Shown here one piece after another: positions 39,628 to 51,216 of a stretch of DNA of 64,000 nucleotides (position 1 is its first letter; each line of letters begins with the position of its first letter). The translations under genes were made by a program, and so were the position numbers. Below the pieces are notes generated by a model, which did no database searches, was not told the DNA's origin, and saw only the letters and a list, made by a program, of their open reading frames with translations. This DNA is from Pithys albifrons albifrons (Eukaryota; Chordata; Aves; Passeriformes; Thamnophilidae): the NCBI RefSeq assembly GCF_047495875.1, contig NC_092497.1, positions 2,495,937 to 2,559,936 on the forward strand. Direction: 5' to 3'.

Positions 39628-41547
39628 AAGGAAGGGGTGGTGGTTAAAAGGTAGCTCTCTCCTTGCTCCTTGTGTTGGAAGTGTAGTGTCTTTAGCATGT
39701 TATGGGAGAGATGGACATAAGTTATTAAAAGTGCTGCCTGAGCAGTTCTTGAGAGAGGTGGGAATTTGTCTCCTGGACTTGGGTTAATTTAATTTCAAGT
39801 AGAGCACACATCTGGCCAGTCACCAGGAGGAGACAGTAAACCATGGCACCCTGACACTTGCTGCTCTCCAGCAGAGCCAGGAGACTTGTCACTTCAGTGA
39901 TTTAACCTGCCTGACTCAGATACCTCCATCTTCATTATTTAGGGAAGGGGGAGTCTTCTTAAAATAAGCACATAAATTCCTCTTCTGCCAGGTGGAGGTG
40001 CTCTTGAAAGCCAACCAAAGCAGAAAAAGTTGGCCTAACTTGAGTTCTCAATCTCCTGCAAAGACATCTGTGTCCCTGCATTGGCTGGATGGAGAATCTA
40101 GACCCATACATCAGGACAACCACTTCACTGAAACACAGGCATAAATTGGACCTTGGTCCCAGTTGTTTCTGCAAAACCTCGAGGTAGAACAAAGACTGTG
40201 AGACAGCCAAAGGCTGCCAGGCCCAGGAATAGGGAAATGAGACTTTGTTCTCAGAGTTTCATCCAAAAAACAGCTGACATTGGTAGACAGTCCCATGGGA
40301 AATGCTAAATGCAACACTGGGAAAGTGCTTTTCTTTAATTCTTTTGTATTTTTTTATAGCACCAGGACCAAATCCAACTAAGTGAATTATTTCTTGAAAA
40401 GTTCAGTGTGTTTTCAAATTGTGTTTGGTCACACAGCCAGAGAAATGCAAGAGATTTTCTTTAATTATTTCACAATAATAAACTTGACTTATTAGGATCA
40501 ATTCCATTTCTGTAGTCTTAAACAAGAATATTTTTGCTTCCTCTGTTTTTGGTTTTTGCATGGCTTATGCAAAGGCATCTAATTTTAAATAATTAAAACC
40601 ATTTGTTTTAATACAGAGTAACAGTTTCTGCAGTGTTGTGCCAGTTTATTTTTTGCGTGTTTTCCTCAAATCCAATGTCACTCCAAGTGGGAACTGGAGC
40701 AGACATCCAACAGATCAGAGTCATGAATGAAATCACTCGTAGAAGACAAACAGACAGGCCAACTGGAGCTATAAAAAATGATCTTTGATTATTAAATGGA
40801 TACTTACATAGATGGATATGTGTTTGACAGTGGATGTGAAATGCATTGGGGGCAGTACCTCAGGATTAGAGCAGAAAGTAACACAAGCTTTCTTCTCTGA
40901 AACAATTAGTGAAATCACTTTCTGGACATTAAGAGCCTTGTATGTGCAATGTTATACATTGGGTCTGCACAACCAATTTGGGTCAGAATGATGTTTAAAC
41001 TCTTAAGTGGTACCACTAATCTCCATTAATCTGACTTCAAAGATGAGACATAATGCCAGTACAAGAGACTAAGAGTTGTTAATGCATGTTCCTCAGCTGG
41101 AGATCTAATACGAGACTCCTGCAGAAAGAAGAGGATCTTCCAAGCTTGTGTATGAGGGTTAAAAACAAACATTTAGGGATGTCTCCAGAAGTGGTCTGTT
41201 CTTTAAGGTTTTGTCCATTCAGTGATGCCCTTTGCCACTGTGAGTGCAAGGATTACCATGAGGTTGTCCTGTCATTTGGGTTACTTTTTTCCTCCCAAAA
41301 AATACCAAGACTTGTCATTCCCTTGTCCAGACATCTTGATGAGCTGCTGACCTCGTTTAATGAGGATGAGCTAGAACAGTGAGTCATGGATTTACCCCAA
41401 AGCATGTGGGATGGACAAAACAAGGTTTGTCAAAAAATATTTTATCTCAACCCCATGATTATCAGCCAAAAATGACAGAAGTCAAAGAAATTATACTGGA
41501 CTGAAGCACTTGACTGCAAAGGAAATCTCTGAGGAATGATAACCAAG
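39628..41547. other. Intergenic spacer, nothing recognised
   Basis: The first 60 nt may be the unrecognised body of the 5S-derived SINE. The rest is AT-rich single-copy-looking DNA. Confidence 0.4.
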
Positions 41548-41660
41548 GGCAGGCAGGACAGGGCTTGGAGCAACCTGGTCTAGTGGAAGGTGTCCCTGTC
41601 CATGGTAGGGGTTGGAACAAGATGATCTCTAAGGACCCTTCTACTTCAAACTACTTCTAC
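41548..41660 (+). mobile_element. CR1 LINE 3' tip
   Basis: GGACAGGGCTTGGAGCAACC, TAGTGGAAGGTGTCCCTGTC, GGGTTGGAACAAGATGATC, ending in a diverged CTTCTACATT. Confidence 0.9.
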
Positions 41661-43063
41661 ATTTGTTACTGAAGTATTTCCCACAGCAATTCATTGAAAT
41701 TTATCAAAATCAGAGACAATTATTTTTTAAAAAAATTAATACCTTTTTCAATTCATACTGATAAAAAATATGTTATATGTGGTTTACAAAACAGAATTAA
41801 CAGCTATGTTTTCAGCCTCAGATTTTCTGCCTTAATAACTTCGAGCAGCTTTGCTTCAAGACGAGGTCTTGCCTAATTGTGTTGTCAAGCCAAGAGCCTT
41901 ATTGTGCAAACGCTACAAGATCTTTTCAAGAAAGGTATCATCACTTAAGCGCCAAGAGTAAAACTGAATAAAAAGCTAAATGGGATTTAACCTGTGCCTT
42001 GCTGAGACAGAATTGTCTAAAAATTAATAATAATGTCAAAAACCCACCTAATTTGTGTCGTGATATAAAAAATCCTCTGATTTCAACAGAGAAACAGAGG
42101 GAAACTTTAACTGAAGGGCTTGCCCCAGATAATGGCCCAGGCATATAACAACATCCAGCATGAGTTCACAGTCAGAGAGTGACCACGGCTTTCCTCACAT
42201 CTGTGACAGCTTTGCCTTTGACTTTCTTCAGGATGCTGTCACCTGTCCTCTTGCCTACTGTGCTCCTCATCTGAACATCAGCAGACTGTTAACTAAGTTT
42301 CATAAAATTGCTGAAATTCTCACTTGTCCCCAAGGAGCTCATCACAGGAGACAGTCACAGTGAAAAATTTCCTAGGATTCATGACAAACAATCTTGGTAT
42401 TCTCTGACTTCCCTGGAGATTTTTACTTCTGCTGCTGAAATGGCTTGAGCGCTGCAAACTAATTATAAAATTATTTAGTTAATAAAGGCAGGTATGAAAG
42501 TTTCTAATTATCCCTGTGATGAATCTCTCCTGCAGCTGTAGGGTTTGTCTTACCCTGCAGCAAGGTGGGACCCATCTCATGTAGATGAGGCTGTGCAGAA
42601 TTGGCCTGGTGGGTGGGATTTTGTCTCCACGTGCAAACATGTAGGACTCAATCCATCTGCCTTAACACAAGCCATATAATCATGGAATCACAGAATGCCA
42701 TGAGTTGGAAGTGACCATTGAGGTCCAGCTCCTGGCTGTGCACAGGACAGCCCATGAATCACACCATGAAAGTGTGCAGCAATGTCTGAGGGGACACTGG
42801 TCATCTCACCAGGTCTTGACTCTTGCTCAGGAAGGACAGTGCCCCCTCACAGTCTTCTCATGGGTGATGCTTCAGATATACGTATGTATGGCCAGACTTC
42901 ATGAACAAAGATTTGGGAAGGGCTCTCTCTCCTCACATGAGTGTGCCCTTCCAGTCTGCGCAGTGGATTTTTTAGGTGAGGCTCAGTGTGCACAGAACTG
43001 GCCCCACTGTTTAAATCCTAAGGTCCATTTGCCACGGCCGAGCGAGCTTGGACGGTGACAGTG
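41661..43063. other. Intergenic spacer apart from one CR1 remnant
   Basis: The CR1 tip at 42678 interrupts otherwise unrecognised sequence. A 117-codon frame at 42705-43058 starts inside that CR1 and is not a gene. Confidence 0.4.
42678..42795 (-). mobile_element. CR1 LINE 3' fragment (CTGGC-TGTGCACAGG-type)
   Basis: Reverse CR1 with ATCATGGAATCACAGAATGC and CTCCTGGCTGTGCACAGGAC. Same older subfamily as 8240 and 14346. Confidence 0.85.
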
Positions 43064-43207
43064 AAGTCCTTGGGACTGTCAGAGCACCTGGTACTAACTG
43101 CGGCTGGTCCTGCTTAGCATCTGAGATCTAATGGAATTGGATGGCAGGGAGGCATTGAACTGCCCAGGGGACAGTCCCCACTGAGACTCAAACTCAAGTC
43201 CTTGGGA
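43064..43207. repeat. 12-bp direct repeat framing the 5S-like piece
   Basis: AAGTCCTTGGGA occurs at 43064-43075 and again at 43196-43207. The second copy lies inside the tRNA-Gln-like unit. It could be a target-site duplication, a tandem duplication or coincidence. Because tRNA similarity continues through the second copy, simple insertion is not the obvious reading. Confidence 0.5.
43083..43129 (-). mobile_element. Second 5S rRNA-like piece, 45 nt downstream of the tRNA-Gln relic
   Basis: On the minus strand: AGATCTCAGATGCTAAGCAGG, then CAGTTAGTAC and CAGGTGCT. These match 5S rRNA (GATCTCGGAAGCTAAGCAGG, TTAGTAC, CGGGTGCT) with the stretch between TTAGTAC and the 3' end deleted. The order on the element strand is tRNA first, then 5S, the reverse of the AmnSINE layout as I remember it. 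It may be a composite SINE or two independent insertions. Confidence 0.5.
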
Positions 43208-43245
43208 TTCAGAGTCCAGAGTGCTCTCCTTTACACCGCGGAACC
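43174..43245 (-). pseudogene. tRNA-Gln(CTG)-like sequence, pseudogene or SINE head
   Basis: The reverse strand begins GGTTCCGCGGTGTAAAGG and continues AGCACTCTGGACTCTGAA, matching tRNA-Gln with anticodon CTG in its usual loop, then a T-arm-like GAGTTTGAGTCTC and ends GTGGGGAC. The length of 72 nt is exactly that of tRNA-Gln. The acceptor stem no longer pairs fully (GGTTCC against GGGGAC) and the anticodon stem is broken on its 3' side (TCCCA instead of TCCAG), so a functional tRNA is unlikely. Flanking sequence (see 43083-43129) suggests it may be the head of a retroposon. Confidence 0.75.
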
Positions 43246-43547
43246 ACCCTTGCTTCAGACAGCGCAGGACATCTCACACAGCAACAGACATTCATGTTTT
43301 ATTATCCAATTCAATTGTTTGAACCACCCCAGCCTCCAGGCTCTGCAGGGAGCTGCAACACCAGTGCACACACAGACACCTCCAAACACCAGGACACTTC
43401 TGCGCATCATCTAAACACTGAATATAGGCAATGAGGATACATATCACCCAACCTCATTTCCTGTCTTAGATACCACTTCAAAAATGCTCATCCATACAGA
43501 TTAATCAGACTTGATTCAGCTGTGTAAGAGGCAGGAGTGGTGCTAGA

Positions 43548-44790
43548 TAGAATCACAGAATCTTCGAATGATTTGGTTTGGAAGGGTACCATCTAGTCCA
43601 ATGCCCCTGCCATGGTCAGGGACACCTTCCACTATCCCAGGTTGCTCCAAGCCCCATCCAACCTGGCTTGGACACTTCCAGGGATCCAAGGGCAGCAACA
43701 GATTCTCTGAGCCAGGGCCTCACCACTGTCACAGTAAAGAATTTCCTCTTAATATCTAATCTAAACCTACTCTCTTTTAACTTTAACCCATTCCCCCTTG
43801 TCCTGTCACTCCAGGCTCCTGTAAATAGTCTCTCTCTCTGTCTTTTCTGTAACTTCCTTCAGGCACTTGAAGGCCACAATTAGGTCATTCTGGAGTCTTC
43901 TCTTCTCTAGGATGAACAATCCCAATTCTCTCAGTGTTTCATCACAGCAGAACTGCTCCATCCCTGTAATCATCTTGTTGCCTCCTCTGGACTCACTCCA
44001 ACAGGTCCATGTCCTGCCTGTGTTGGGGGCCCCAGAACTGGAGTGCAGGACCTTGCACTTGGTCTTGTTAAACCTCATGAGATTCCCATGGGACACTTAT
44101 TGAGCTTGTCCAGTCCCCTCCAAATGGCCCCAGGTGTGTCACTGCACATTCAGCTTTGTGTCACCTGCAAATCTGCTCAGGGTGCCCTCAAACTCTCTGT
44201 CTATGTCGTTAATAAAGATATTAAATAACACTGGTCCCAGTACAGACCCCTGAGGGACACCACTGGTCACTGATGTCCACCAGGACTCTAAGCCCACTAC
44301 TCCACCCACAGAATCCATCACTTTACCATTTAGAGAGAAAAATGTTGTGGGGGCCCATGTCAAAGGCTTTACAGAAGTCCAGATAAATGACATCTGTAGT
44401 TCTTCCCTTATCCACTGATGTAATTAGTCCATCACAGAGAGCCACTAGGTTGGTCAGAGAGGATTTTGCCTTGGTGAGGCTATGCCAGCTGTCTCAAAGC
44501 ATCCTGCCCTTCATGTGCCTTAGCGCAGCTTCTGTTCTATGATCTTCCCAGGCACAGAGGTAAGGCTTACAAATCAGTGGTTCCCAGGGCCACCCTTTCT
44601 TCCTTTTTTTAAAGATGGGTACTACGTTTCCCTTTTTCCAGCCACCTGGGACTTCCCAGACACCCCAGACAGAAGAAGTGGGGACAACAATCTGACATAG
44701 GTCAATAAGGCAGCTGACAGGCCAAGAAGCACAGCTGGAGGGGTTCAAGTGGCACCAGACACTTGGCTTCCTATTGAAGGCAGCCATCTA
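43548..44790 (-). mobile_element. CR1 LINE, longest copy (about 1.24 kb) with decayed reverse transcriptase
   Basis: The minus-strand 3' end begins ATCACAGAATCTTCGAATG. Farther left in element terms, the minus frame 44139-44393 encodes the RT segment [20 protein letters not shown]. The catalytic stretch, normally F-A-D-D in CR1, reads F-A-G-D, so one of the two metal-binding aspartates is lost. Frame 44494-44787 keeps GGWKKGNVVPIFKK, the RT finger region, in another frame. There are frameshifts and a missing 5' part, so it is inactive. Confidence 0.96.
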
Positions 44791-46179
44791 AATTTTAGGT
44801 GGTCTCATCAAAAGGGTTCCATCATTAAAATCATGGCAAAACTTCCACTGGCTTCAGCCCAGCAAGGACTTCACAGCATAACTAGTTTCTATGGATTATG
44901 AGGACAGGTCTTCCTAATGTGAAATCACATTAAGAGTTTCTTTCCCTTGCATTTTCTATTAGGAATATTTTTTTATATACTATCATGGAAGACAAAGTTG
45001 ACCTCCCCATCTGAGGGCAGGCTGCCTAGGTTTGACATATGCTAAATGACAGTGTGTCAAAGCATTAAAAATATCTTGGCTGAAGTTTTATATGGAGTTT
45101 TACAAGGCAGTAACATAGACTATAAGCTGGTGCATTTAGGCGCCTGGGTGGGGAAATGTATGAAAAATGCATGAGAGGTTTGTGTGAGAAATGCAGTTCA
45201 CTGGTGTTTCATATTCATTATTCTTTTTCCTTTTTTTTCAATGAAATTATCCTAAGGAACCTTTTTTTTTTTAGAGCTAAAGAGAAAACACATGCTCAGT
45301 AAGTGAGTTCAGCCACAGATTTCAGGGTCCTTAAGTACTCATTGACACAAGAGGCGAGGACAGCTCTGCAGGAACCTTTATGGGTCTCTCAGGGTTGTTG
45401 GTTTTTTAAGCCTGTGTATTATGGATTTCCACAACAGGTGTTAACAGCTCAAGGCACCTTAATGCCTATTGGATTAAATAATGCACGTTTTTAAAATTGC
45501 ATGAAGTCTCTCCCACTGGGGAAATGCTATCCTTTCCACCTTTACTTTTTAAAATGAAAATAAAGCATGTATCACAAAAATTACCAAAGAAATTGCTAAA
45601 ATCCACCCCCAAAGCAACACAGAAAGTAGGCTGAAACTCTGTGTTTAGCTCACTCCTCCACTGCCCAAGTCCTAAGGCTGCTGGAGCAGATCAGACTAGA
45701 GAGTGAACAGCTATGACCAGAAAAGGTCAGGAGGGGTTACAGAGAATGGAACACTGAAATAAAATGGAGTCTTTCGTGCTCCTGCATCAACTCAGCCAGG
45801 GTGCACCAGCTGAAAGTCTGAGCCAGATGCTTGGCTGCAAAGAAAACGAGTGAACTAACCCAGTATTAGGAGTAGGGAGATACTGGCATCTCTTGGAGTG
45901 TCCATCCAGGCTCAGTGAGGGACAGCCACAGGACATGATGCATCCCCCTCAGGCATGGCTGCTTTTGGGAGGTTCCCTGGCACTCCAGACCCCCCATTTA
46001 GGCAGAGATGTCCACTCTGATGCCCCTGTGACCCAGGGGGATGCAGTCAGTGTAGAAGGTGCAGATCATGCCATGTTCAACACGGGAAAGAGCAGAGCCC
46101 AGGTCTGAACGCCTTTCCTGGGATCTGATGTTCTCCTTGGACACCAGTTTTGGGGAGCCTTCCTGCAAAGGGTGGGGCA
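44791..46179. other. Intergenic spacer, nothing recognised
   Basis: AT-rich to 45.6 kb, then more balanced; no repeats or coding signal. Confidence 0.45.
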
Positions 46180-46420
46180 TGCCATTTGGGCATTAATTGT
46201 GGGTCTAAAGCGTTTATTAATGTCCTGTTGAAGTTAACAGTGAAGCACTGCTGCCCCCCACTTTTGCAATATGCAAACAGTGGTGATTAAGCACCAGATT
46301 AAACATCTTCATGAATATTTAAAAGGCTGTTTTTGAAAGTTTCCTGTCCTTTTACACTAATAGCCCCATTAAAACCTGTTTACAAGCCAGTCATGAGAGT
46401 AACTGTGTGCACTTAAAACA
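46180..46420. promoter_or_regulatory. Candidate regulatory element
   Basis: GGGCATTAATTGTGGG, CGTTTATTAATGTCC, AATATGCAAACAG near 46270 and GTGATTAAGCACC near 46283 form a cluster of homeodomain- and POU-like sites in otherwise non-repetitive DNA. Confidence 0.25.
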
Positions 46421-46831
46421 CGAGAGAGTTCCCCAAGAGGAGTGCTTTAACCATGGGAGAATGGCAGCTGATCAATAGGGATCTTAAAGTAAGACTGTCT
46501 GCCTAAACCCAATGGAAACAACCCTTGCAATACAGATAGAAAGAGCTGGCAAGTGCCCAACTGGTTAATTAGAGAGGCAAAACGGTAATAATAACAACCA
46601 TAATATTTGCTTTAAGGTCCAACTGTCCAGGGCCTGGGTGTCTGGCTGTCACAGGACTTCTCAGAAGCTGCCTTAAAGATGTTGATGGCAGTCAGGAAAA
46701 GGCCAGGGAAAGTTTTAAGTAAACTTAACAGCTTGATGTTTCCTGGATCTTCTTATCATTTACACATCAGACTCTGAATGCGCACAGCCAGAGTCTAAAC
46801 TGGAGAGGCAAAAAAAATATGATAGCTATTA

Positions 46832-47212
46832 ATCACAGAATCACAGTATGCTTTGGGGTGTAAGGAACCTTTAAGACCATCTCATTCCATGCCCCTGCTA
46901 TTGGCAAGGGAACCTTCCATTAGATCACTTTGCTCCTAGCCCCATCCAACCTGGCCTTGGACACTTCCAGGGATCCAGGAGCAGCCACAGCTTCTCTGCC
47001 CAACCTGTGCCAGAGCCTCCTTCCCAATATCCCATTTCACCCTGCCCTCTGTCAGTGGAAAGCCACTCCCCCTAGTCCTGTCCCTCCATGCCTTGCCCCA
47101 AGTCCCTCTTCAGCTCTCCTGGAGCCCCTTTAGGCACTGGCAGGGGCTCTCAGGTCTCCCTGGGGTCTTCTCTTCTCCAGATGAACCCCCCCAGCTTTCC
47201 CAGCCTGTCAAT
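46832..47212 (-). mobile_element. CR1 LINE 3' fragment
   Basis: Reverse CR1: AATCACAGAATCACAGTATG, CCCTGCTATTGGCAAGGG, GGCACTGGCAGGGGCTCTCAG. It carries a deletion between CCAGAGCCT and CCTTCCCAATATCCC where other copies have the TCACAGTAAAGAATTTC segment. Confidence 0.94.
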
Positions 47213-47261
47213 TTATGTAATCTGCTTGTTCTACTGAAGTATGACAGAACAAACCCAAGTC

Positions 47262-47305
47262 TTACATGTATATGTGTATACATATACACACGTACATATA
47301 TATAA
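47262..47305. repeat. Alternating purine-pyrimidine tract with palindrome
   Basis: About 44 nt of nearly strict TA/TG/CA alternation. TGTGTATA (47273-47280) and TATACACA (47283-47290) are inverted repeats with a two-base centre. It follows directly on the 5' end of a CR1 fragment. Confidence 0.6.
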
Positions 47306-48809
47306 GGGTGTGTATCCATAATAGAAGAGCTGGGCATATTCAAGCAGTGCTGCAAGGCAAAAATGTAACTCTGGCCTTCTCACAAGTAGATAGACTGCTC
47401 TTGATCCACTATCCATTACTAACCATGCATACACTACACCCCATTATTCACCATACTATATCACAATCACTTCACTGCCTTGTTCTGAGTCAAGGAGCCA
47501 CAAAGCAGAAGGTGCCTGAGTTCAGCATGGGATGTAGGTGCTTAAATACTGTGGAAAAAACTGAGCTTTTTTTGTCTGTTTTGGTGCTACTGAGAGCACT
47601 GGAAAGAAATCTATTGACATCAGTGGGTTTTGGATTAGGCTCCTGCTGTGTTATTAAGTGAATTATTAATTATTAATAATAACATAACAGAAATCACATG
47701 TTGCCTTATTCAACCATTCAATTTTGCCTTATGTGGGGGTTTTTGAAAATACAGTGACTGAGTTTAAATACAAGTGTGGATTGATTGTTCAGCCTCTCTA
47801 CTCATTGCCAAAGAGAGAGTATGCTTACATATGGGTGTCCAGTTTTAAATGAATATTGATTGACTGAAATTCATGCTGTCTGCTTCAGTTTAACTGTTTG
47901 GCAAAACTAGAAATGTCAATAAAACTGGATTGAATTTTGAACAGTATTAAAACTTTCTGGAGCCAAGGTAATCATGATGGAAAAAAGTAATAAAGAGCTG
48001 GAGACCTTACAAGCATGGGTTTTTTCCTACGGCTGTGAAGCCCTCTGGGGTTAAAGGTGTTTAGTTCCAATGTTAAAAGACCAGTTGAGTTGCTAATGGC
48101 CTTCCTGTTCCTTTGGCAGCAGCAAATATAAATAGGAGAAATAAAAGCTTCAACTCCTCCCTTCCTAGAACTCAGCCAAAGGAACACATTTAATGTTTCG
48201 TCAGCTAATAAGGTTTGGGAAACTGACACCCCTTCAAGAGAGGGACGTAGCTGACTGCATGCTCTGAAGATCTTCTCTGAATTTGTCCCCATAGAACTTG
48301 CCTGTCCTGGCTCCCTAAGGGGAACATGTGTCTGGCTTATCTGCAGGAGAAGTGGCACTTGGTAGAGTGGAGAACCAGAGAACTTGAGGAGAGTGGGTTG
48401 TGGAGGGTTTCTTACCATGTATTATTTTGATTTATTTCCTGAGACACGAATTCATGAGATAAAAACACAATGTGTGGTCCAGATATCTGTATCCTCACTG
48501 CATCCCAGTGCCCCAGTAACTATCATTGCACTTTTCTTCTTATTTATCACTATTAATCAGTTACACACTCGTTAGTGCACTTAGTGTGACGGGAATGTAG
48601 AATTAGGACACTGATCATCAAAAATTGTTACACTGTTTCTGAAGATTCTCTTGAGGATTTGTCCTATGAATTAATCCATATCCCCCAAATTTAGTCATAT
48701 AAAGATCTTTTTGCGTATTCCAGCAGTGAAATAGGCACCAGGGATGCCTCCTTAATACCTACAATGATGAATTATGAGCACTTAGGTTTTCTCTGGCAAG
48801 AACTTGATA
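47306..48809. other. Intergenic spacer, no gene recognised
   Basis: Open frames of 131 (+) and 148 (-) codons have no domains or splice context. ATTATTAATTATTAATAATAA at 47663 is simple AT sequence. Confidence 0.45.
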
Positions 48810-49066
48810 GGACAAGGGAAAATCAATTTAAACGAAAAGGAAGGAGGTTTAGATGGGATATAGGGAAGAAATGAGGGTGGTGAGGCCCTGGCACAGGTTG
48901 GGCAGAGAAGCTGTGGCTGCCCCATTCCTGGAAGTGTCCAAGGCCAGGTTGAACAGGGCTTGAAGCAACTTGGTCTAATGGAAGGTGTCCCTGCCAATAG
49001 CAGGGAGATGAGACAAGATGATCTGTAAGGTCCCTTTCCAACCCAAACAATTTTATGGTTTTGTGA
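48810..49066 (+). mobile_element. CR1 LINE 3' fragment
   Basis: Sense CR1: GGTTTAGATGGGATATAGGG, GTGAGGCCCTGGCACAGG, GGTTGAACAGGGCTTGAAGC and a diverged end TTTTATGGTTTTGTG. It lacks the AATTCTTCCCTGT segment present in the copy at 20556. Confidence 0.93.
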
Positions 49067-49420
49067 ATTCATATGAAGAGAGACAAAATCACTTGCATGG
49101 CTTACACATGACCATGAGTAACAGCTGGTAGCAAAGTAAAGAGTTGAATGGGATTGCCTTGCAGGTCTGGTGTGTATTGCCCCAAGCCTGACCAAGGATT
49201 TCAACCATCCACCCCTGTTTGGGGCTGAAACACTGAAAAAGACAAGACAGAAAAGTCAGGCTCAATGGAGGGCACACTGCTGAACACAAAGCAGCTGGAC
49301 TGCAGGTAGCTTGTAAGTACTGCTCTAAAAATGCCTCCCATATCTTCTGTACAGGTTTTTTTTTTCTGGCAATTGGACTGTGACTTAATAGTATAACATC
49401 AGGAAAGCCAGTCCATAATA

Positions 49421-49918
49421 TAGAATCATAGAATCATAGAATGGATTGGGTTGGAAAAGACCTCCAAGATCATCGAGTCCAACCCTTGGTCCAACTCCAG
49501 TCCATTTACCAGATCATGGCACTCAGCGCCACGTCCAATCTGCGTTTAAAATCCTCCAGGGATGGGGAATCCACCCCCTCTCTGGGCAGCCCATTCCAAT
49601 GCCTGATTACCCTCTCTGTAAAGAATTTTTTTCTGATATCCAACTTCAATTTCCCCTGGCAGAGCTTGAGCCCATCGTGCCCCCTTGTCCTATTGCTGAG
49701 TGCCTGGGAGAAGAGACCAACCCCCACCTGGCCAGAACTTCCCTTCAGGCAGTTCCAGACAGTGCTGAGGTCACCTCTGAGCCTCCTCTTCTCCAGGCTA
49801 AACACCCCCAGCTCCCTCAGCCTCTCCCCACAGGGCTTGTGCTCCAAGTCCCTTCACCAGCCTTGTTGCTCTTCTCTGCACTCACTCCAGCACCTCAATA
49901 TCCTTTCTGAACTGAGTT
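49421..49918 (-). mobile_element. CR1 LINE 3' fragment, least degraded terminus
   Basis: It begins with three consecutive AGAATCAT units, the intact CR1 3' octamer repeat, then GGTTGGAAAAGACCTCCAAG and ATCATCGAGTCCAACCC. The body is colinear with 23098. It is probably among the youngest copies here. Confidence 0.96.
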
Positions 49919-50698
49919 GTTTCTGAACTGTTGTCTTTCTACTGTTGCAGAGCTGAAAAAACTGGTGCCCGTATCTGTTATCTATCAATTAATTAACTAT
50001 CATGAACAAAAGCAGATGAGAAAGACTTTGATTTCTGGGCCAAACTAATCTGTAGTGCTGATTTTCTGGAGTTAGCTTTGTGCTTGCTTGATTTCTAAAC
50101 ATCATCTCACTAAAGTATGTACCAAAGTATTTCACTGCTGTGAAATAAAAGGCCTTGTTTAAGGTACCTAATATAGAGACTTACTAGCTCACAAGGATAA
50201 GCTGGGACAAATCCTTGTCATTTTTCTTCCTGATGTCAAAATCAGCTGAAGATATTTTTAAGCCTCTTCTCTGCATTTCTCTGTTGTGATGAGGAACACT
50301 CCGCTTGTGGAGGTAGAAAACTTTGTTTGCCCTGGAGCATTTCACTGTATAAGGCTGAAGGGTGACCCTGCAGAGAGATGTGTTATCACAGATAAAGGGA
50401 AGCTAAACCATAGTGGAGAAACTGGAAAAGTAGGCAGGGCATGAGCAAAGTGAAGATGGGAATTAAACTGGTTCTGCCACCAGTGAAAAGTCACTACCCC
50501 TTGAAATTGCTATTACACAACTGAAGTCCTGGGCTCTGAAAACACCTAGATTTTAATTACTGGTGTGGCAGCAATGAATAAATTGGCAAGGTAGAAGTAG
50601 AGGTGATTAGGTGAGCTGATAGCAAGGTAGAAGCCATTAGCTTGCAAAGTGAGTGGTCCTGCCCCAGGTAGGAGGAGGTGGGATCATCAGGCAGAAAA
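49919..50698. other. Spacer, nothing recognised
   Basis: Single-copy-looking AT-rich DNA between two CR1 copies. Confidence 0.45.
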
Positions 50699-50945
50699 AT
50701 CACAGAATCATAGAATCATTAAGGTTCGCAAAAACCTCTAAGATCATGAAGTCCAAGTGTTCCCCCAGCACTGCCAAGGCCATCACTAACCCGTGTCTCC
50801 ACATGCCACATCTACACAGCTTTTAAATTCCTCCAGGAACTGGCAGCCTATGCCAGGAATGGACAACACTTTCCATAAAGAAATTGTTCCCTAACACCCA
50901 ACCTAAACTTCTCCTGGTACAACTTGAGGCCATTTCCTCACTTTT
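50699..50945 (-). mobile_element. CR1 LINE 3' fragment
   Basis: Reverse CR1: TCACAGAATCATAGAATC, GTGTTCCCCCAGCACTGCC, AACTTCTCCTGGTACAACTTG. Part of the GGGCAGC segment is deleted relative to 24795. Confidence 0.92.
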
Positions 50946-51106
50946 CCACATTTTTTTCCACACCATGGCATAGGTATGGGTGCCATGAAATTTGCCACTG
51001 CCTGTTACAAAATTCTCCTTTGTCCATGATAAAGATTGACTCCATTGGGTTGTTGCCATGAGTTTAAATTTGACAAACAAATTGGTAGGAGCACTTTCCT
51101 TTAAAT

Positions 51107-51216
51107 TGTAGAACCATCAAATGGTTTGGGTTGGAAGGAACATTAAAGATCATCTTCCTCACACCCCTGCCACAGGCAGGGACACCTTCCAGTAGAGCAG
51201 GTTGCTCAAAGCGTTA
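51107..51216 (-). mobile_element. CR1 LINE 3' tip
   Basis: GGTTTGGGTTGGAAGGAAC, CCCCTGCCACAGGCAGGGAC and CAGGTTGCTCAAAGC mark a short reverse copy, 160 bp from its neighbour at 50699. Confidence 0.9.

Noticed and set aside
43174..43245. Functional tRNA-Gln gene
   Set aside because: Acceptor and anticodon stems are broken; kept as pseudogene or SINE head.
49446..49926. Frames of 154 and 161 codons
   Set aside because: They lie in the CR1 copy at 49421-49918.
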